From: Eutypella sp. D-1
Taxonomy: Eukaryota; Ascomycota; Sordariomycetes; Xylariales; Diatrypaceae
Direction: 5' to 3'
Assembly: GCA_023313575.1 (NCBI GenBank)
Contig: JAJTTP010000004.1
Span: 1,798,001 to 1,862,000, forward strand
Length of the DNA: 64,000 bases
Shown here: one piece after another, positions 45,269 to 58,568 of the stretch
How positions within the stretch are numbered: the stretch's first letter is position 1
Layout: each line of letters begins with the position of its first letter
The notes under the pieces: model-generated
The model's input: only the letters and a program-made list of their open reading frames with translations
The model's database searches: none
Told to the model about the DNA's origin: nothing
Program-made: the position numbers and the translations under genes

Positions 45269-48200
45269 GGTATCCTCCGAGGCATCGCAGTTCAACCGTT
45301 TTATTTCCTGGTTCTTGGTTCTTGGTTCCGGGGTCTGGGTCCGTTTGTTTCGCAATATCCCTTTCACCCTATTCCTTCCGTCTGTTCCTCCGTCTCTCTT
45401 GCCCTAATTTTTTTCTTTTTCCTTTTTTCTTTTTTTCTGGCCTTTCAGCTTTCCCCCCACGTCTATATTCGTCGTCGCACTGGCCAAACCCGCGGCGATC
45501 GTCGGTTGTAGTTTCGTCCAAGGTAATGTAAGGTTAAGCCTTGTTTTATGATGGCGGAAAGAAAAGTGGGCGGTGCCACTTGGTGGGATTTCTGGAACTT
45601 CCTGGGATTTCTCGGCAAGAAATTTGAGCGACGAGCGGAATTAAGATAAGTGGTATAAATAAAACGACAAGAAGAGAAGAGGAAGAAGAAAAGGTGGCCG
45701 CTCTCTTCTTCTTAGGATGTTTTGTTTTCCTTATACGAATGAAAACAGGATTGGTTTGGTTGATTGATTGATTGAATCGAGTTTGCCCTTTTTTGATTCT
45801 GATCAAAACCTAATGACGCAGGAATTGACACCCGGTCTCACTCCCGTCTGTCTGTATGTCTAGGCGAATGGAGGAGAGGGAGTGAGGGAAATGTTCCAAA
45901 AGGGATCGGATTCGAAGAATACTTAGACTTAGGTAGGTTCCAACAATCTGATATTCAAGTAGGTAGTTAGGAATAAGAAAAAAAAACCCTTTATTTTAGG
46001 CCGATCTTGATGATTCGTAAATACTACCCTAGGTTATAAGTGGTATTATTATTTATGTAAGTAGGTTGAGGGTAAGGTGAGGTTCGTTCGTAGGTAGGTA
46101 GGTAGGTATGTTATATGTGGTGGATGTATGTAGGTAGGTTGTAAAATCTTGGATACCCCAGGTAGATTCTAAGTTGGAAGATATGGTATGGTGGTGAATT
46201 GTGAATGGTGACATGTGGGCGGGAGGGATAATGATTGATTAACTGGAAGATTGATGGGTTGGGTTATGTACTTAGGTATGTACCTTACTTCGCCTTAGTT
46301 AACCGTAAATCCCCCAAGTCCCCTAATACCTAATCTTGGGAATACGTCCTCCACGTTACCACCTGCGCAGGTTAATGGCAAATCAGGTATCCTTCACCGT
46401 TAGGTCGGCACTGCTTCCGCCATGTATGTATGTATGTAGTATACTAGGTATGTACGTATGCTGAAAACCAGGAGCTTATCAGGCGGGTGACATGTTCTGG
46501 TGGGAGATCTGGCTATGTGTGGTATGTGTGTCCCGGCTGTGTCCGGCTACATAAACGTACATCAACCTAAAGATGTAGGTATCCAAATCCAGACCAGTCT
46601 TCAAACAGGAATTTTGCGATTTCGTGGTATATACACTTGCATACTTATTTCGGACTATACACATGGGGGGTTTTTTTTTTTCGCAGCCAATTAGCTAGCG
46701 GCTTAGCTAATTCGTTAGTCTAGTCCGTGGAGACGAGAGAACCCCCCCAAACTAACACCAAAAATAGGCTAGAACTGGGTATGATAAGACACCTCTCACG
46801 CAACATGGCCTACTGTAGGTACGATGTCCAGGTACCTAACAGGGCTAGGTTCTCTTTAGGTAATGGTTAAGTAGCACAAGTCGCAGATCTCTAGTGCCGG
46901 TTTTGCCGATTGCTGTTCGAGAAACTGGTGCAAGAAACATTTGAAAGACAATTTGCTAGGGTCTAGACTTGCTATATGTATTACATAATAAAGACCGTTA
47001 TTAAGGCTTGACGCCCTTTTTCTCTTGATACTTTATGTATGTAGGACATCTTTATTATTCTTTAAATATAGCCCTTGCGTACATACATAGTAAGTAGGCC
47101 TTAGGTCCAGACCTAACGTCGCATTCTCAAAAGAAAATCTTCATGAGGTTGTAAGACCGGGGGATTTCTATGTACGGAGTATAGTTCGCACTCACCGAGC
47201 CTATCGTCAAGTGACCACGCGGATTTCTAGCACCGGCGTATAGCGTGTTGTAGACCGCCAGCCGAACTCGGAATAGGCCCGTCGGCCTACTGACTTCCTA
47301 GGGCTGCCAGGTAATGTATGTATGTAGACAATGCGGCCTGGCGACCTGCATACATACATACCTTCCAGGTCGTCCCATTATTGGTCTCGAGTAGAGTCCG
47401 AAAGCCCCCCCCCCCCCCATCATCCGTGGCCAGGCACGTTACGCGTAGGCGGGTGTTCCAATCAGATGCGAGCAAGCTCTGCACGTTGTTCATGATGTCG
47501 TCACAAGGCTGCCAAAATGGCTGTCTAGAACTTTAGGGATCGGGGTCGGTATGTAGCGGCCTTAGTAATGAGGCTATGAATATGATAACTATCGCGATCA
47601 TGTGATTTTTCATCATCGCCATCAAGGTTGTCCGACTACATAATAAGGTGCACATCTTCTAATTCCCGACTATGCGTCTCCCCGCATCTCTCGAGCGCGT
47701 ATAGACGGGAAGTACAGAAAGACGTTTCATTTTAAAGGTACGGAGTATCTAGGTGCTCGTCCTAAGTTCTGGCCGGAGGCTGAAGGCCGGTTTATTGTCC
47801 GGGCCGGGGGGTCCGGGTATGACCGCAGGCGGTGCCGGTGTTGGCATATGTGGACCCCGGGCTTCACTTCTTAAATAAATACATATTTGGTCTATTGGCA
47901 AAATCGACAGAAATATGCATATAAGAAAAGCTAGCACATGATGAATGCACCTATGCCATATTTAAGCCCGTCAGAAAATCCCTTATATGCATACCAATCC
48001 CTAATTACATGTATGTATGCACCTAAGTACTTATTTTAAGTTGGTGAATGCTGAAGTTGATCCATACCTAACTCCTAGGTAAGGAAGGTACTTAGGTAAG
48101 TACGTAAGAATTTCAACTTCCATTGCTACCCTGCTGCTACCAATCTTGGAAAGCAACTTAAAACCAGAACATAAACAATCTGGGGATAAGACTGTCAAAA

Positions 48201-48831
48201 AATATCATGCTTGGTCTCCTTTGATATATACGGATTTACGGATTACGGCTTTACGGCTTTACGACTTTATCACTTTATCACTTTATCTACATTCGTCTCG
48301 GCTACTTCAAAGAAGAAGAACAACTAGTTACTACTACCCAGGTACCTACTGTAGGTACCACCTGGTTATAGGAATTGCTTTGGTTTGGGGCGTTATATCA
48401 TTCCCATCATTTATACCATTCCGGACGAGGAGATAGAAGAAGCGGTAGAGGTAACAGGAAGAGACAGGAAGAGCAGGAATTCTTGTACTCTTTATTATTA
48501 TTTTTCCTTCGATTCTTTTACCACTCAGCCATACCTCTTTCCATCCCGCTTTCTGTTACTCCTTCCAATCCTTTTTCTCTTGCAACATTCTCACCACCCG
48601 CGTCGTCCGTCGCGCGACAATACCCGATATCTCACCGTCTGAAGGGGAAAAAAATAACTATCACAACTAGAACTACGATAGCAGCAAATAATCAACGACA
48701 ACAATAAAGACATACACACACCTACTCAACTACGCACCTAGACAGCTGGGAATCTGGGAATTTGGGAAAGCTGGGCCGCCTCAAGCGCTTACTACGCCCC
48801 CCCCCCCCTCCCCCGGACGACAGACGACACC
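45269..48831. other. Divergent promoter region between the Pho80-like cyclin and GID5, no gene seen
   Basis: The two flanking genes are divergent, so this 3.6 kb holds both promoters. It contains pyrimidine-rich tracts at 45405-45460 and 48490-48600, several AGGTAGGTA/TACCTA clusters (45930, 46090, 46275, 46440, 46820, 48065, 48345), two TACGGAGTA words (47172 and 47739), and C-runs at 47405-47418 (14) and 48797-48808 (12). The last lies about 24 nt upstream of the GID5 ATG and so probably in its leader. No supported frame. Confidence 0.55.
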
Positions 48832-51800
48832 ATGGCGATAACCCTAGATACCAACTTAATATTATCCCAGCTAAACGCTCCCTCTTTATCCGATCGCATT
48901 GATGCTCTCAGACGTATCAAGAATGATATTATTGGTCACCGTCAAAGAAAAGAGCGATGGGTACACAACGGGATCATAAGCATCTTAGTTGGCATCCTCA
49001 CCTCGACCAATACCAACGATGGCTATACCATTGGGAAGGGCTCCCGAGAACCCTCTGGTTTATCCTCTGGTTTACCTAGGCCCTTTACACCAGAGGAGAC
49101 CGTGATGTTGCACACAATCCAACTCCTTAACAGCTTTGCTAGAGGTACGCGTCATACCCACCCTGCCACCCCGACTGCCATCCCGATATATGCCTAGGTA
49201 TCTTTGTGTATGAAAACCTGGTCAGATAGATCACTTACCTATATACATCTCTTTACTCAGCCGGTCCTGCTTTCCTACCGCCGCTCTATGCTGCTGGTAC
49301 TCTACCTGCTATCTTAAGCCCTTCTTGTCTCCAATGCGACCAGCCACAGATCGTCCGCGCCGCCCTCCATACGCTGCAGTCCATCTCCAACGTTGCGACA
49401 TCTTCCCTTCAGCCTGCGCTAGTCCAGGCCGTGCTCGCAAATGACAAGCTCGAGCTTTTCCTTCACATACTATCCCAGCGCGTCCCGACGCCGGAAACGG
49501 AAGTCCAAGTCATGATTGTCGCCGACTTGATATCCTCTCTCTGTACCACAGAGCATCACTATAATGCTATGGTTGATAGTGGTATCCTAGATGCTCTCGC
49601 AACAAAGCTAGCTTCTTTCGCAGTCGCTGGTGGCTATGTTCTACCGCGCGCCGAAATCCTCGCTAAGTCCTCAGGACTCTTCGATTATATACCCGAGCCT
49701 GCTTTATCTGATCGTGGCTTGAAAAGCGTTCTTAGCGCAGTGGCTACTATAATCCGTGGATCTGCATTCAGAGCTTGCAAGCTGGTCTTTTCGCCCTCCA
49801 TATTGGCCGTGTTCCCCAATACTAGCTATGATTGGAGTACTTACTCGAAAGCGCCCTCCGAGACGGTAGAGCTGCCCGGCCTCAGACCCACGAGGCAGAC
49901 AGGTGACGAGCTCATGGATCTTTTGTTGCCTCAGATACCGGCCCATTCGCGCGAGTGGGCTCATTCTGCCTTCTCCCCCCTCGGCGCCTCCGCTTCCAAG
50001 GAGAATGTTCCTACCAAGGGGCGGTCCGCCTCGAAACCTAACACGAATTTGTCTGCATGGACATCACAGGGGGATGGCGCCGATACGGAAACAGAAGAAG
50101 CTGAGAGCCCTCTAATACCCTGGCTCATACATCTCGTCAGGTCACGGTCTGGTATGGAGGTGGTAATGGCTGGAAGCATCTTAGCATCACTCTTTAATGC
50201 CGGTTTTGCCTATAAATCCCGAGAAGCAGCTCTCGGTCTACTTGTCGTGCCGATCCTACTTCGAATTCTTGACATGACCGGATATAATTTGAAGATCGAC
50301 AGCGTGGACGCCTCACCCCCTATCGGACTAGAAAAGCTGACCTTACTTCACGAGACGTGTGGTCTGCTAGTTCAGTTCATGGATGAGAATGAGCTTTTAC
50401 AGAAGGCGGCGTTCGATGCTGATGCTATCAAAATTATGTGCAAGCTTTTGAAGGCTACCTACGAAGCTCCCTTGCCCAAGGGAGCGCCACGACCGTGGTG
50501 CCCGGATCCCAACAGTCGCAAATCTAGCAAAGATGTACCGCCGGAATGTCGACTCGGGGACGAAGAGGAAGTGCCGGGGCACAAACTAATTCTCTGGGTT
50601 CGAGGTGGTGCGTTGCTAGGCCTACACGCGCTCGCGGCTCGCAAGGAGCAATACAGGAAGGCAATCGTTGATCAGGATGCTGTGCCCTACATCGTGGAGT
50701 CGCTCCAGCCGTCTCCCCGTAAACCGAAGGAGCAAAGAGACAAGCCCCTGGAATCACTTCTCGAGGATAATGTCAACGAGTTTATTCCTTCGGAATACGG
50801 CAACAACACCAGTTTTGTTATCGCCTCTGCCTGCCATACCATCCGTATGCTATCGCGCTCCGTGACTATCCTTCGGACAACACTAGTTGACCATATGGTT
50901 TCGATACCAATCTTCCGGCTACTTCGACACGCCAACCCCGACATCCAGGTCGCTGCTACAGCTGCAATCTGCAATCTCGTCACCAACTTCAGTCCCATGC
51001 GGGAGGTAAGCACACCAATTTGGTGCCGATTTTCTCCGGCGCTAGCACTAACATGACACAACAGTCTCTCGTCGAGTACAACGCTCTGGAGGTGCTCTGC
51101 GAGCTGGCGCACTCACAAGACCCCAGGTTGCGCCTCAATGCGCTCTGGGCACTCAAACACTTGGTCGACTCGTCTAGTATCGAGCTCAAGAAGAAAAGCG
51201 TGGAAGAGCTTCAATCCGGGTGGTTGGTCCGCCTGATCTGCGACGATATGGAAGACGAGGCGCTCTTTTCGACGAGGCCTAGAGTAGGCGACGAGATGGA
51301 TGAGGACACGGATATGGGCGTGCCGGTGGATCAAGGCAATACCTGGCAGTCGGCTTTCAACCGAAGGCCCTCCGCGACCGCGCGACAGCAGACACAGCAA
51401 CAGCCGGAGACTGCTCCCTTAATACGGATAGCAGAATCAAAGATCGCGGCGCTCCGCGATGCCGAAACCGACCCGGTTAAGAAAGCGAGGCACGACGACC
51501 TCGCGATTCAGGAACAGGCACTCGGCTTCATCAGGAACCTGATCGGCGGGGCGCACCCTAGCAGCAGCGGCGACTCGACGAACGACACGACGGAAATGAT
51601 TGACTACCTGTTTAACACGCTGGGCCAAGACCGTCTGTTCGACATCCTGGGCTCGAAGCTGCGCCCCAAGGTCCTGCACCCCTTCAGCCGCCGGGGCGCG
51701 GCGTACGGCGCTTCCTCCGCCGCGGCGGGCGCCGGCGCCGAGACCCGCATCGTCCCGCCCAGCACCAAGGTCATCGAGGCCGTTATCTACATCCTCGTGC

Positions 51801-52354
51801 ACATGGCGGCCAGTGTGCCGCGCCACCGGCAGGTCGTCGTGGCGCAGAAGGGCCTGATGCAGGAATTCGTCCGCCTCCTCGACACCATCTCGCCCGCCGC
51901 CGCCGCCGGCGCCCCGCCCGATCCGATTATCGGCACCGACGGGAATTCTGACGGTAGTAGGCCCCCCCACAAGGATAAGAACGTCAACGGCGGCGCCAAC
52001 GGTCACGGAAACGGCAACGGCAACGGCAACGGCGCCATCCCCAGTAGCCGCAGGAGAAACAGCGCCGCCGCCGCTGCCGCCGCCGCCGCTGTCACCGCTG
52101 TCACCGCTAGCAGCAGCAGCAGCAGCCAGGCCCACGGCAACCACAAGGAGATCCGGCTGGGGCTGTGCTACATGGTGAACAACCTGTCGTGGCAGGACGA
52201 CGACCGGGACGCGGAGGCGTGCGCGCAGCGCTCGAACGAGCTGCGGCAGATCGGCTTCCAGAGCCGCCTCGAACACATCGCCCACGCCGACGACGAGCTC
52301 GACGTCCGCGAGCGGGCCAAGAGCGCCCTTTGGCAGATGAAACAGGGCGTCTGA
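48832..52354 (+). CDS. GID5: Armadillo-repeat protein ARMC8 / Vid28 / Gid5, GID (CTLH) ubiquitin ligase subunit
   Basis: Gid5/ARMC8 is the armadillo scaffold that recruits the substrate receptor Gid4 to the GID E3 ligase. In yeast that ligase destroys gluconeogenic enzymes such as fructose-1,6-bisphosphatase when glucose returns. Join 48832-49144, 49261-51005 and 51065-52354; introns are 116 and 59 nt, the second with a CTAAC branch site. The product is 1115 aa. Residues 1-105 open with LILSQLNAPSLSDRIDALRRIKNDIIGH, the family's N-terminal repeat. Helical armadillo-like repeats follow through about 690 and resume at 687-770 (LNALWALKHLV). Two insertions interrupt them: a Ser/Lys/Thr-rich loop near 300-340 and a Gly/Asn plus poly-Ala and poly-Ser segment near 1000-1045. 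The C-terminus, RLGLCYMVNNLSWQ to DVRERAKSALWQMK, is the conserved end of ARMC8. The fungal insertions make it longer than human ARMC8. Confidence 0.93.
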
Positions 52355-53500
52355 CTATGACGTCCTCTCTCTTCCTGATGGTTATGACGATGACGATGAT
52401 TGATGATGATGGTGATAGTGGTGATGAAGAGGAGAAAGAGCGGGGAAATGAAGAAGGGCGATAAGGGGGTGGGGTGTTTTGGGGCTTCTCTAGAAGTAAA
52501 TAGGAGCTTCCCTCGAGGGAAGCCGCCCCCCTCCCCCTAACCTCTCGATCTGCCAATGAGTAGAGAAGGGGAGGTGGGATGGGGTGAGGGTAAGGGGGAG
52601 GGGAGATGGCGATGGATGATAAATGGTGATCATAGGCTGGCGGTGTCGTGTTTCTTTATACGTGTTATAGGTGTAGGTGTAGGTGTAGGGTATACCAAAG
52701 TTCGCGGGCAGGGCGAACAAGCAACGAAGCAATGATTGCAAGACGTCAATATCAATTATTATCTATCATTCATGGTGTCATGGGTTCATGGGTTCGCTGC
52801 GCGGTTTAGTACAGTACAGTTCAATTCAGTTCGTTCTATATGCTCAGCCCAAATTCCGCTTGTTTGCTTGCTTGCTTTGCCCACCCTTAGCAGGCACGCG
52901 CGGGGAGGGGTGGGGGGGGGGGGGGGATACTCACGACACGATCGCATGATATATAGCATTATAGCGCACCGCAGCAACCGCATTCACACGTGTTACGAGC
53001 GTGGCGGCGGCGGCGGCGGCGGAACGGTTTATGGAGATGGGGATGGGGATGGAGCAAAGGGTGAGGAAGGAAGGAAGGAAGCGAGCTGTGCGTTGTCTGC
53101 TCTGTATGTTCATCATGTATAGGGGCGTCCAGGGGGGGGGGGGGGGGCGGGGGTGAGGAGAAAAAGAACGACGCTTTTTTTGTCATCAATAACGTTTACG
53201 GCTTTTTTTAAAAAATAAAAACCAAAAAATATAAACAAAACCGGAAATAAAAACGACTCAGTTCCCCCCCCCCCCCCCCCCCCCCCGGCCGCCCCTTTGT
53301 GTTGGTCTGTGGCATTGGGTGCGTAGATAAGGGCGTCCGCTGGTGCGCACCATGATGCACTTTTTTTTTTTCTGCTTTTTTGCTCTCTGCCTTTGCCCCC
53401 CCTTGCTCGCCCTTCTCTTCTCCGCTTCTGCCTCTGTTCTACGCTACCCCGCCGACATGCGTACGCACACGAGCCAAGCTTAATCTACGCTTTGCCCACC
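52355..53500. other. GID5 downstream region with an 18-bp palindrome, G-rich blocks and long G and C runs
   Basis: No gene. Right after the GID5 stop come GAT/GGT triplet sequence, a perfect 18-bp palindrome at 52506-52523 (GCTTCCCTCGAGGGAAGC) and a G-block array at about 52566-52607. Further on are 15 G at 52912-52926, GGC triplets at about 53003-53021, 16 G at 53132-53147 and 23 C at 53264-53286. The 3' untranslated region of GID5 probably ends within the first part. Confidence 0.65.
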
Positions 53501-56500
53501 TTCTCCGAGAAATCCCTTAGGTATACCGAGAACGTACGTGAACTTTGAGGGATTGGGGTATGGCGAGGCGAGGCGCGGGGCGGGCTGCGGAAGGGAGGGG
53601 GGAGTATCAAGGAGTAAGGTTTTGTCAACAGTGTGTTGTTACCTACGCTGGGGAAATCGATCAGGTATGAAAAGGAAACTAGTAACATGACAATGACGGA
53701 AATTCAAGGGTTTCATATAAGAGAACCTCACTTCATTTCTTTTTCTTGGCTATGAAGAGTCACTCCGCGCGTTCCTAGACCATTATTATCATTATACCAG
53801 GTTAGCGAAGGATGCGACCGGACCTACATACTCTCACGTTGGGATCGGGGGGGGAAGAAAGATGTAATTCTTCTCGCGGCTCCTCGTCCTACTACCTTGT
53901 TTCTTCTGCCTCATCCCTCATCGATCACAGAAACACCAGAGGCTCCTCGCTCCTTCTTTGGTCAGTTTCTCTACTGTAGAGGAGGGCCTTGGTTAAGGTC
54001 CGTCCGTAGGGATGTGCGTGCTATGGTCGGTCTTCGAGTTCGCTCGGGAAGATAAAAACAGCGTGTCAAGGACGCATACACTTTGCACATACCTATACCT
54101 ATAAGTCCTGCTCTCCCCCTCTCTCTCGCTCTTTGAACTCTACGCCTTTCGGACTAAGGGACGGGCCTTGTCTACCCGTTACTAACTTTTCTAGTAGGGA
54201 GGTAAGTGGTCCGTCAATTTGACTTCATAGGACTTTCTTCGACAAAACGAAGGGATCCTGGGCGCAGTCATCGACGGGGAGCTCTTGCATCACTGACTAC
54301 GCGACTAACTAGCCGGTTTGTTGCCCTATAGGCTGTCCTTCTCGTCATTAAAGCAGACGAGCCCCTTGACCGTACGGGACTGGACCGCTCTCGACCGTCC
54401 GGATCCTTCTCTCTCGCCGCACAGCCGACAGATCAACTGTCACGGCCCACGCCCACTTCATATCCACCACAACCACCACTACTAAGGGCTCGCTTCCGGG
54501 TGGGACGGCGTAACTCGTAGGGGTGCTGCTTCTCATAGCTAGCTGTCGTAATCGTGGGCGCAGTCGTACCCAGTACCGTGCCAGTCTATAGGTAGCAGGT
54601 AAACAGTACTTTATGCCTTGATTAGGCTTTGAACATTCCAATAATATCTCTACCGCGAGCTTGTCATGTTCACGCTCCTGCTCGTTCACTGGTAATTTTG
54701 CTCGGCATAGTCTGGAATGCGCTCTGTGATGTCCAGGCCACGTCCCCCCCTCCACTCAATGCGTTGCCATACAGGCTGACAGGGGGTTAATCTCGTCCCA
54801 GAAGTGAGATGGCTAACGATTCCCACACCTAGCGCCTGGGGCCATACCTCGCCCTCCCGGAGATGAAAATATAAGCCGGCGCTGGTCAAGCAAACCTGTG
54901 CGTTGGCAAGCTCTCTTCTTGCTTGCCGGGTATATCTAGTCTCGTTTCTATCCATGCTTCTATCACGGCCGCTGGCAGTTCAGTATCACTGCCGTCCATC
55001 CGACCTATCATTTCCCTTGGCCGGTTCATGATACATCATTGCCATATCCGTTAGGGGAGAATATGACGATGTAGATATATCGGTTACCCACATATCCCCC
55101 CAGGCACTTCTAGAAGCGGACAAGGTATATGGAACTGGGGTCAATAAGGAAGAAACAAGCAGTTAGTGGTATGGTGGCTGATATATACCCGATTCATACA
55201 TCCCGTAGACTCGACGCACCTAACATCGTGCACTGTCTAACCAGTGGCGGCGACACTCACCAGTTTCATAGGTTGAGTTGCGTAGAAAGCGAAAAGCACA
55301 CGCTAAGTGCCAACCATGTATATGGTATGGTGTGTGACGGGGCTACATATAGATATATATGTACCATAGCTGGATTGAAGTATGAGCCATGTACTGGAAC
55401 TCAGGGATGATGCCAACGTAGATTTTTGTGAACATCCGTAAGCATGGCTCCGTTGAACACCTTGAAACAGGAGCGTGCTTAGATACTGCCTTCTCCCGCC
55501 ATGCACACGCCCCGCATCTGAATATGTCGAAACTCACACGGGAAAGCCACGAGCTGAGGATGCAGGCAGGCCCGCGGCAGCGGATACGATTCCTTCCAGA
55601 AGATCCACTCACTCTTGACGCCAGTCACAGGTGTTAGCTAATCATAGTGGCCATAACGCTCAGCAGTCGTATTAGAACGTGCTCTATAATCTCCAATTTA
55701 TTAGACCTCAGAGGAGAGCAATACACAGCTAGGTATGGGCAAACATTCCACTTGAGAGGTGAGTTACCGGTATCAATTTTCCTCCCTCAATTTGATTAAT
55801 TCCCCGTACCGGCCGCCAGTTCTACGGATCTGCAATGCCTGCAGCTCACTTACCTGCCAAAGTCGACGTGCGAGATTGATAAGCTACACCACATGAGCGA
55901 TAGTTCAAGACAAAAACTACACAGTTAGGCTGTCAAGCCAAGACCCGCATATGGCGTAGAATTGGAGTCTTGTATATATGGGTTAAGTACCAAGTGATCT
56001 CTACATATGGGAATGCGCATCAACGAGCCATAACATGATTCTCAGACGCCATCGGCAACGGAAAGTGGCCTCCACTCCCTTTCATTCCTCTGCGAGCTAG
56101 ACCAGCCCTCCGCATCACTGATCGTACAATAAATATATCTTAGATTCTGCGCCAGCAAGGTAAAATGGGTAAACAGTAGATTTAAGGGGGCCAGGGGGGT
56201 GGGTCTAAAGCCGGCGTCTTCCTCAGGGCCGAGGACGCGTGCGCATCGGCTTATTCCTTTTCTCTGCTTTTCCCGGCTGTACATCCATACAATATAGATA
56301 ACGTGAAGACATGGGCCCAGATGAGACATTACTACAGCGAAACAATATTAATATATGTACAGGAAGCACTGGAGAGTCCATGGGCGCTACTTAGTGAAGG
56401 CCGGGTTACTAGATTTGGCTGAATGGGAAAAGGGGGAAGCTTCGTACCAATTTGGACAACTACGTCCTCTGCGCTCCCCTACTAAATCCCACCGGCTTCT

Positions 56501-58400
56501 CCGGCGGGAGGCCTGACGCCTCTGCATTCCATTCCCTCAAATACGCACAGCGCATCGGCATACGTATTTTAGAAGAATGAGTGACAGTCAACCAGTCAGT
56601 CGGTCAGGCCTTGGGAGGGGCGGGAAGGCAAGCGCCAGATGGGAACCATCCGTGGCTTGGGGGTGTTTCCGCGCACCACCTGTTAGTCATCGCACGTCTA
56701 TCGCGTTTCTTTCCCTCTTCCCGCACGGCGGGTCCCGCCCAGTCTCAGGCCTGTTCCTGTTTCCTCGATTTGCCAACCCCCTCCCCGCTCGGGGCTTTCC
56801 CTCCCTTCAGCTTGTTATCTCCGGACTTCAAGGGGAAATGGTGCTGAATATGCGAGTAACCAACACTCGTGTTGCGCGTGTGTAAGCCACATGCGTTGCT
56901 GATCCCCGAAGAGGTGGGTGACATGCGTTTTGTTTCGAAATAAGCAGCCAATGGTGGGGATGGGAGGAGAAGAGTCTCGACCATCACCGGAACGACGACA
57001 GCGGGATCTTCGCAGCCTCGACCACGAAAACCGTAGCTGGCCGGATAAGATTTCAACAAGGAAGAGAATTTCCCATCCTGCTTGCTTCTGCCAAGATAGG
57101 CAGACAGGATATCAAAACGCAGTTGATTCAGGACATATTTAGTCCGGACTGAAGTTTTCAAGCTCGGCAGCGCGATCGTCCCATCATCACTTCGGTATAT
57201 CTGAGATGCTGAGAAAAAATAGTTCATGGCCATGTACACCAAGATCATTGGGTAAAGAATGAGCAGCCGTCTTTCTTGTGTGATGTAAACAGCGACACGT
57301 CTTCGTAGGCATCTAGTAATGTCTTCCGCATCATTAAGAATCCCTTATCGGGCACCACGAGGCGCCACTTACCACTACTGTACTCGGACAACTTCAGATG
57401 TATGTAACTAGAGCTGTTGTGGCTTCGCGGCTCTCTATAGATCGATGTTCACGAGCCAACCTACTTCATCGCGTACCTACAGGAGATATGAGTGGTTAAT
57501 TACGATATTTCAGGGTTGGATGGGGTAACCGTATGGACCTTCACCCAGATCAAGTCTCGTCCTCTTTCCTAAGCAAATGACAGACACAACATTTGGCCGG
57601 TCGGTGAGAAGCTGGCATTTTTGTCTGTCACACCCTTCCTACAAATAGGGGCTCATGCAAAATCCGAGTATGCTATGCAAGGACCTTTCGCCACTTACGG
57701 TGCATCGACGCCGGCCGCACAATCGTGGCCACCAAAGCTATATGGACCTAGGCGTGTTACTGAGTGGTTTGTGGTCGCGTTCTCCAAGCCTGCCAAGAAA
57801 ATTTAACAGGAATCTGCCGTCCGATCTTAGAGTGTTTGGGGGGAGACGGCGCGCTGTGTGTGTATGTCGGGCAGCTCGAATAAGTAGGCATTTCGATTAC
57901 TGAAGGGGGCATGCTGCATTATAGGAGTCGTATAAGATTCTGGGATCAGACAAGGAACAGTCTCCTTGGGCTTAACCCTAGACTTTCAATGGCGTAGACA
58001 TTCGGCCAATAGAATGACAGCTGATTCGAAGCGGTGCTGACCGAGATGCCGCCGTTGGTTTGTCCATCGAGAGCTTTAGGGTCGAACAGAACGGCCGAAT
58101 AGCCCCCCCGAAAACCTACCTCGAGGCAAGAGAGAAGGTATCTTCAGCCATAGAGCGTACTGGTTAGATGCGATCTGGGCTTGGTCTCGGCATACCATAC
58201 CCGGCCCTTTCCTCGACGATCTACGGTCCGCCGATGATCTGCGGTTCCGACAGGAAACTAGGCGTACCATGTGTGGCTGCAGCCATACGACGATCATCTA
58301 AACCAAAATATCGTGCCTACCCCCAGCTCATTTAAGGCTAGACAGACAGGTCGCTTCTCGTTGGCTCTGACATCTAGCTGTTGTTAGTAATAGTCCGAGG
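53501..58400. other. Spacer, no intact gene seen
   Basis: Frames of up to 167 aa occur, for example minus strand 57248-56745, which opens at an ATG (MILVYMAMNYFFSASQIYR) and has reasonable composition for about 110 codons before turning Gly/Lys-rich. I recognise no family in it and found no partner exon, so it is not called as a gene. Otherwise the stretch holds short frames and a few simple repeats. Confidence 0.45.
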
Positions 58401-58568
58401 TGTGCGTCGTAGTGACAATGTCTCTCTTATTCCTCTATGTCCCCCAGATCGAGTGATTGGGGAGGGGATAGCACCTGAAACAGTTCGCAAGCCAACTTTG
58501 AGGGTGGCTTCCTCCTGGGATTGGGCGGTAATCAGCCCCCTGGCGTTTTCTGATCCCTGCTTGCCATG

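Noticed and set aside
51437..52285. 282-codon minus-strand frame
   Set aside because: Antisense to GID5 exon 3, whose codons match the ARMC8 C-terminus; the frame is a GC-bias shadow.
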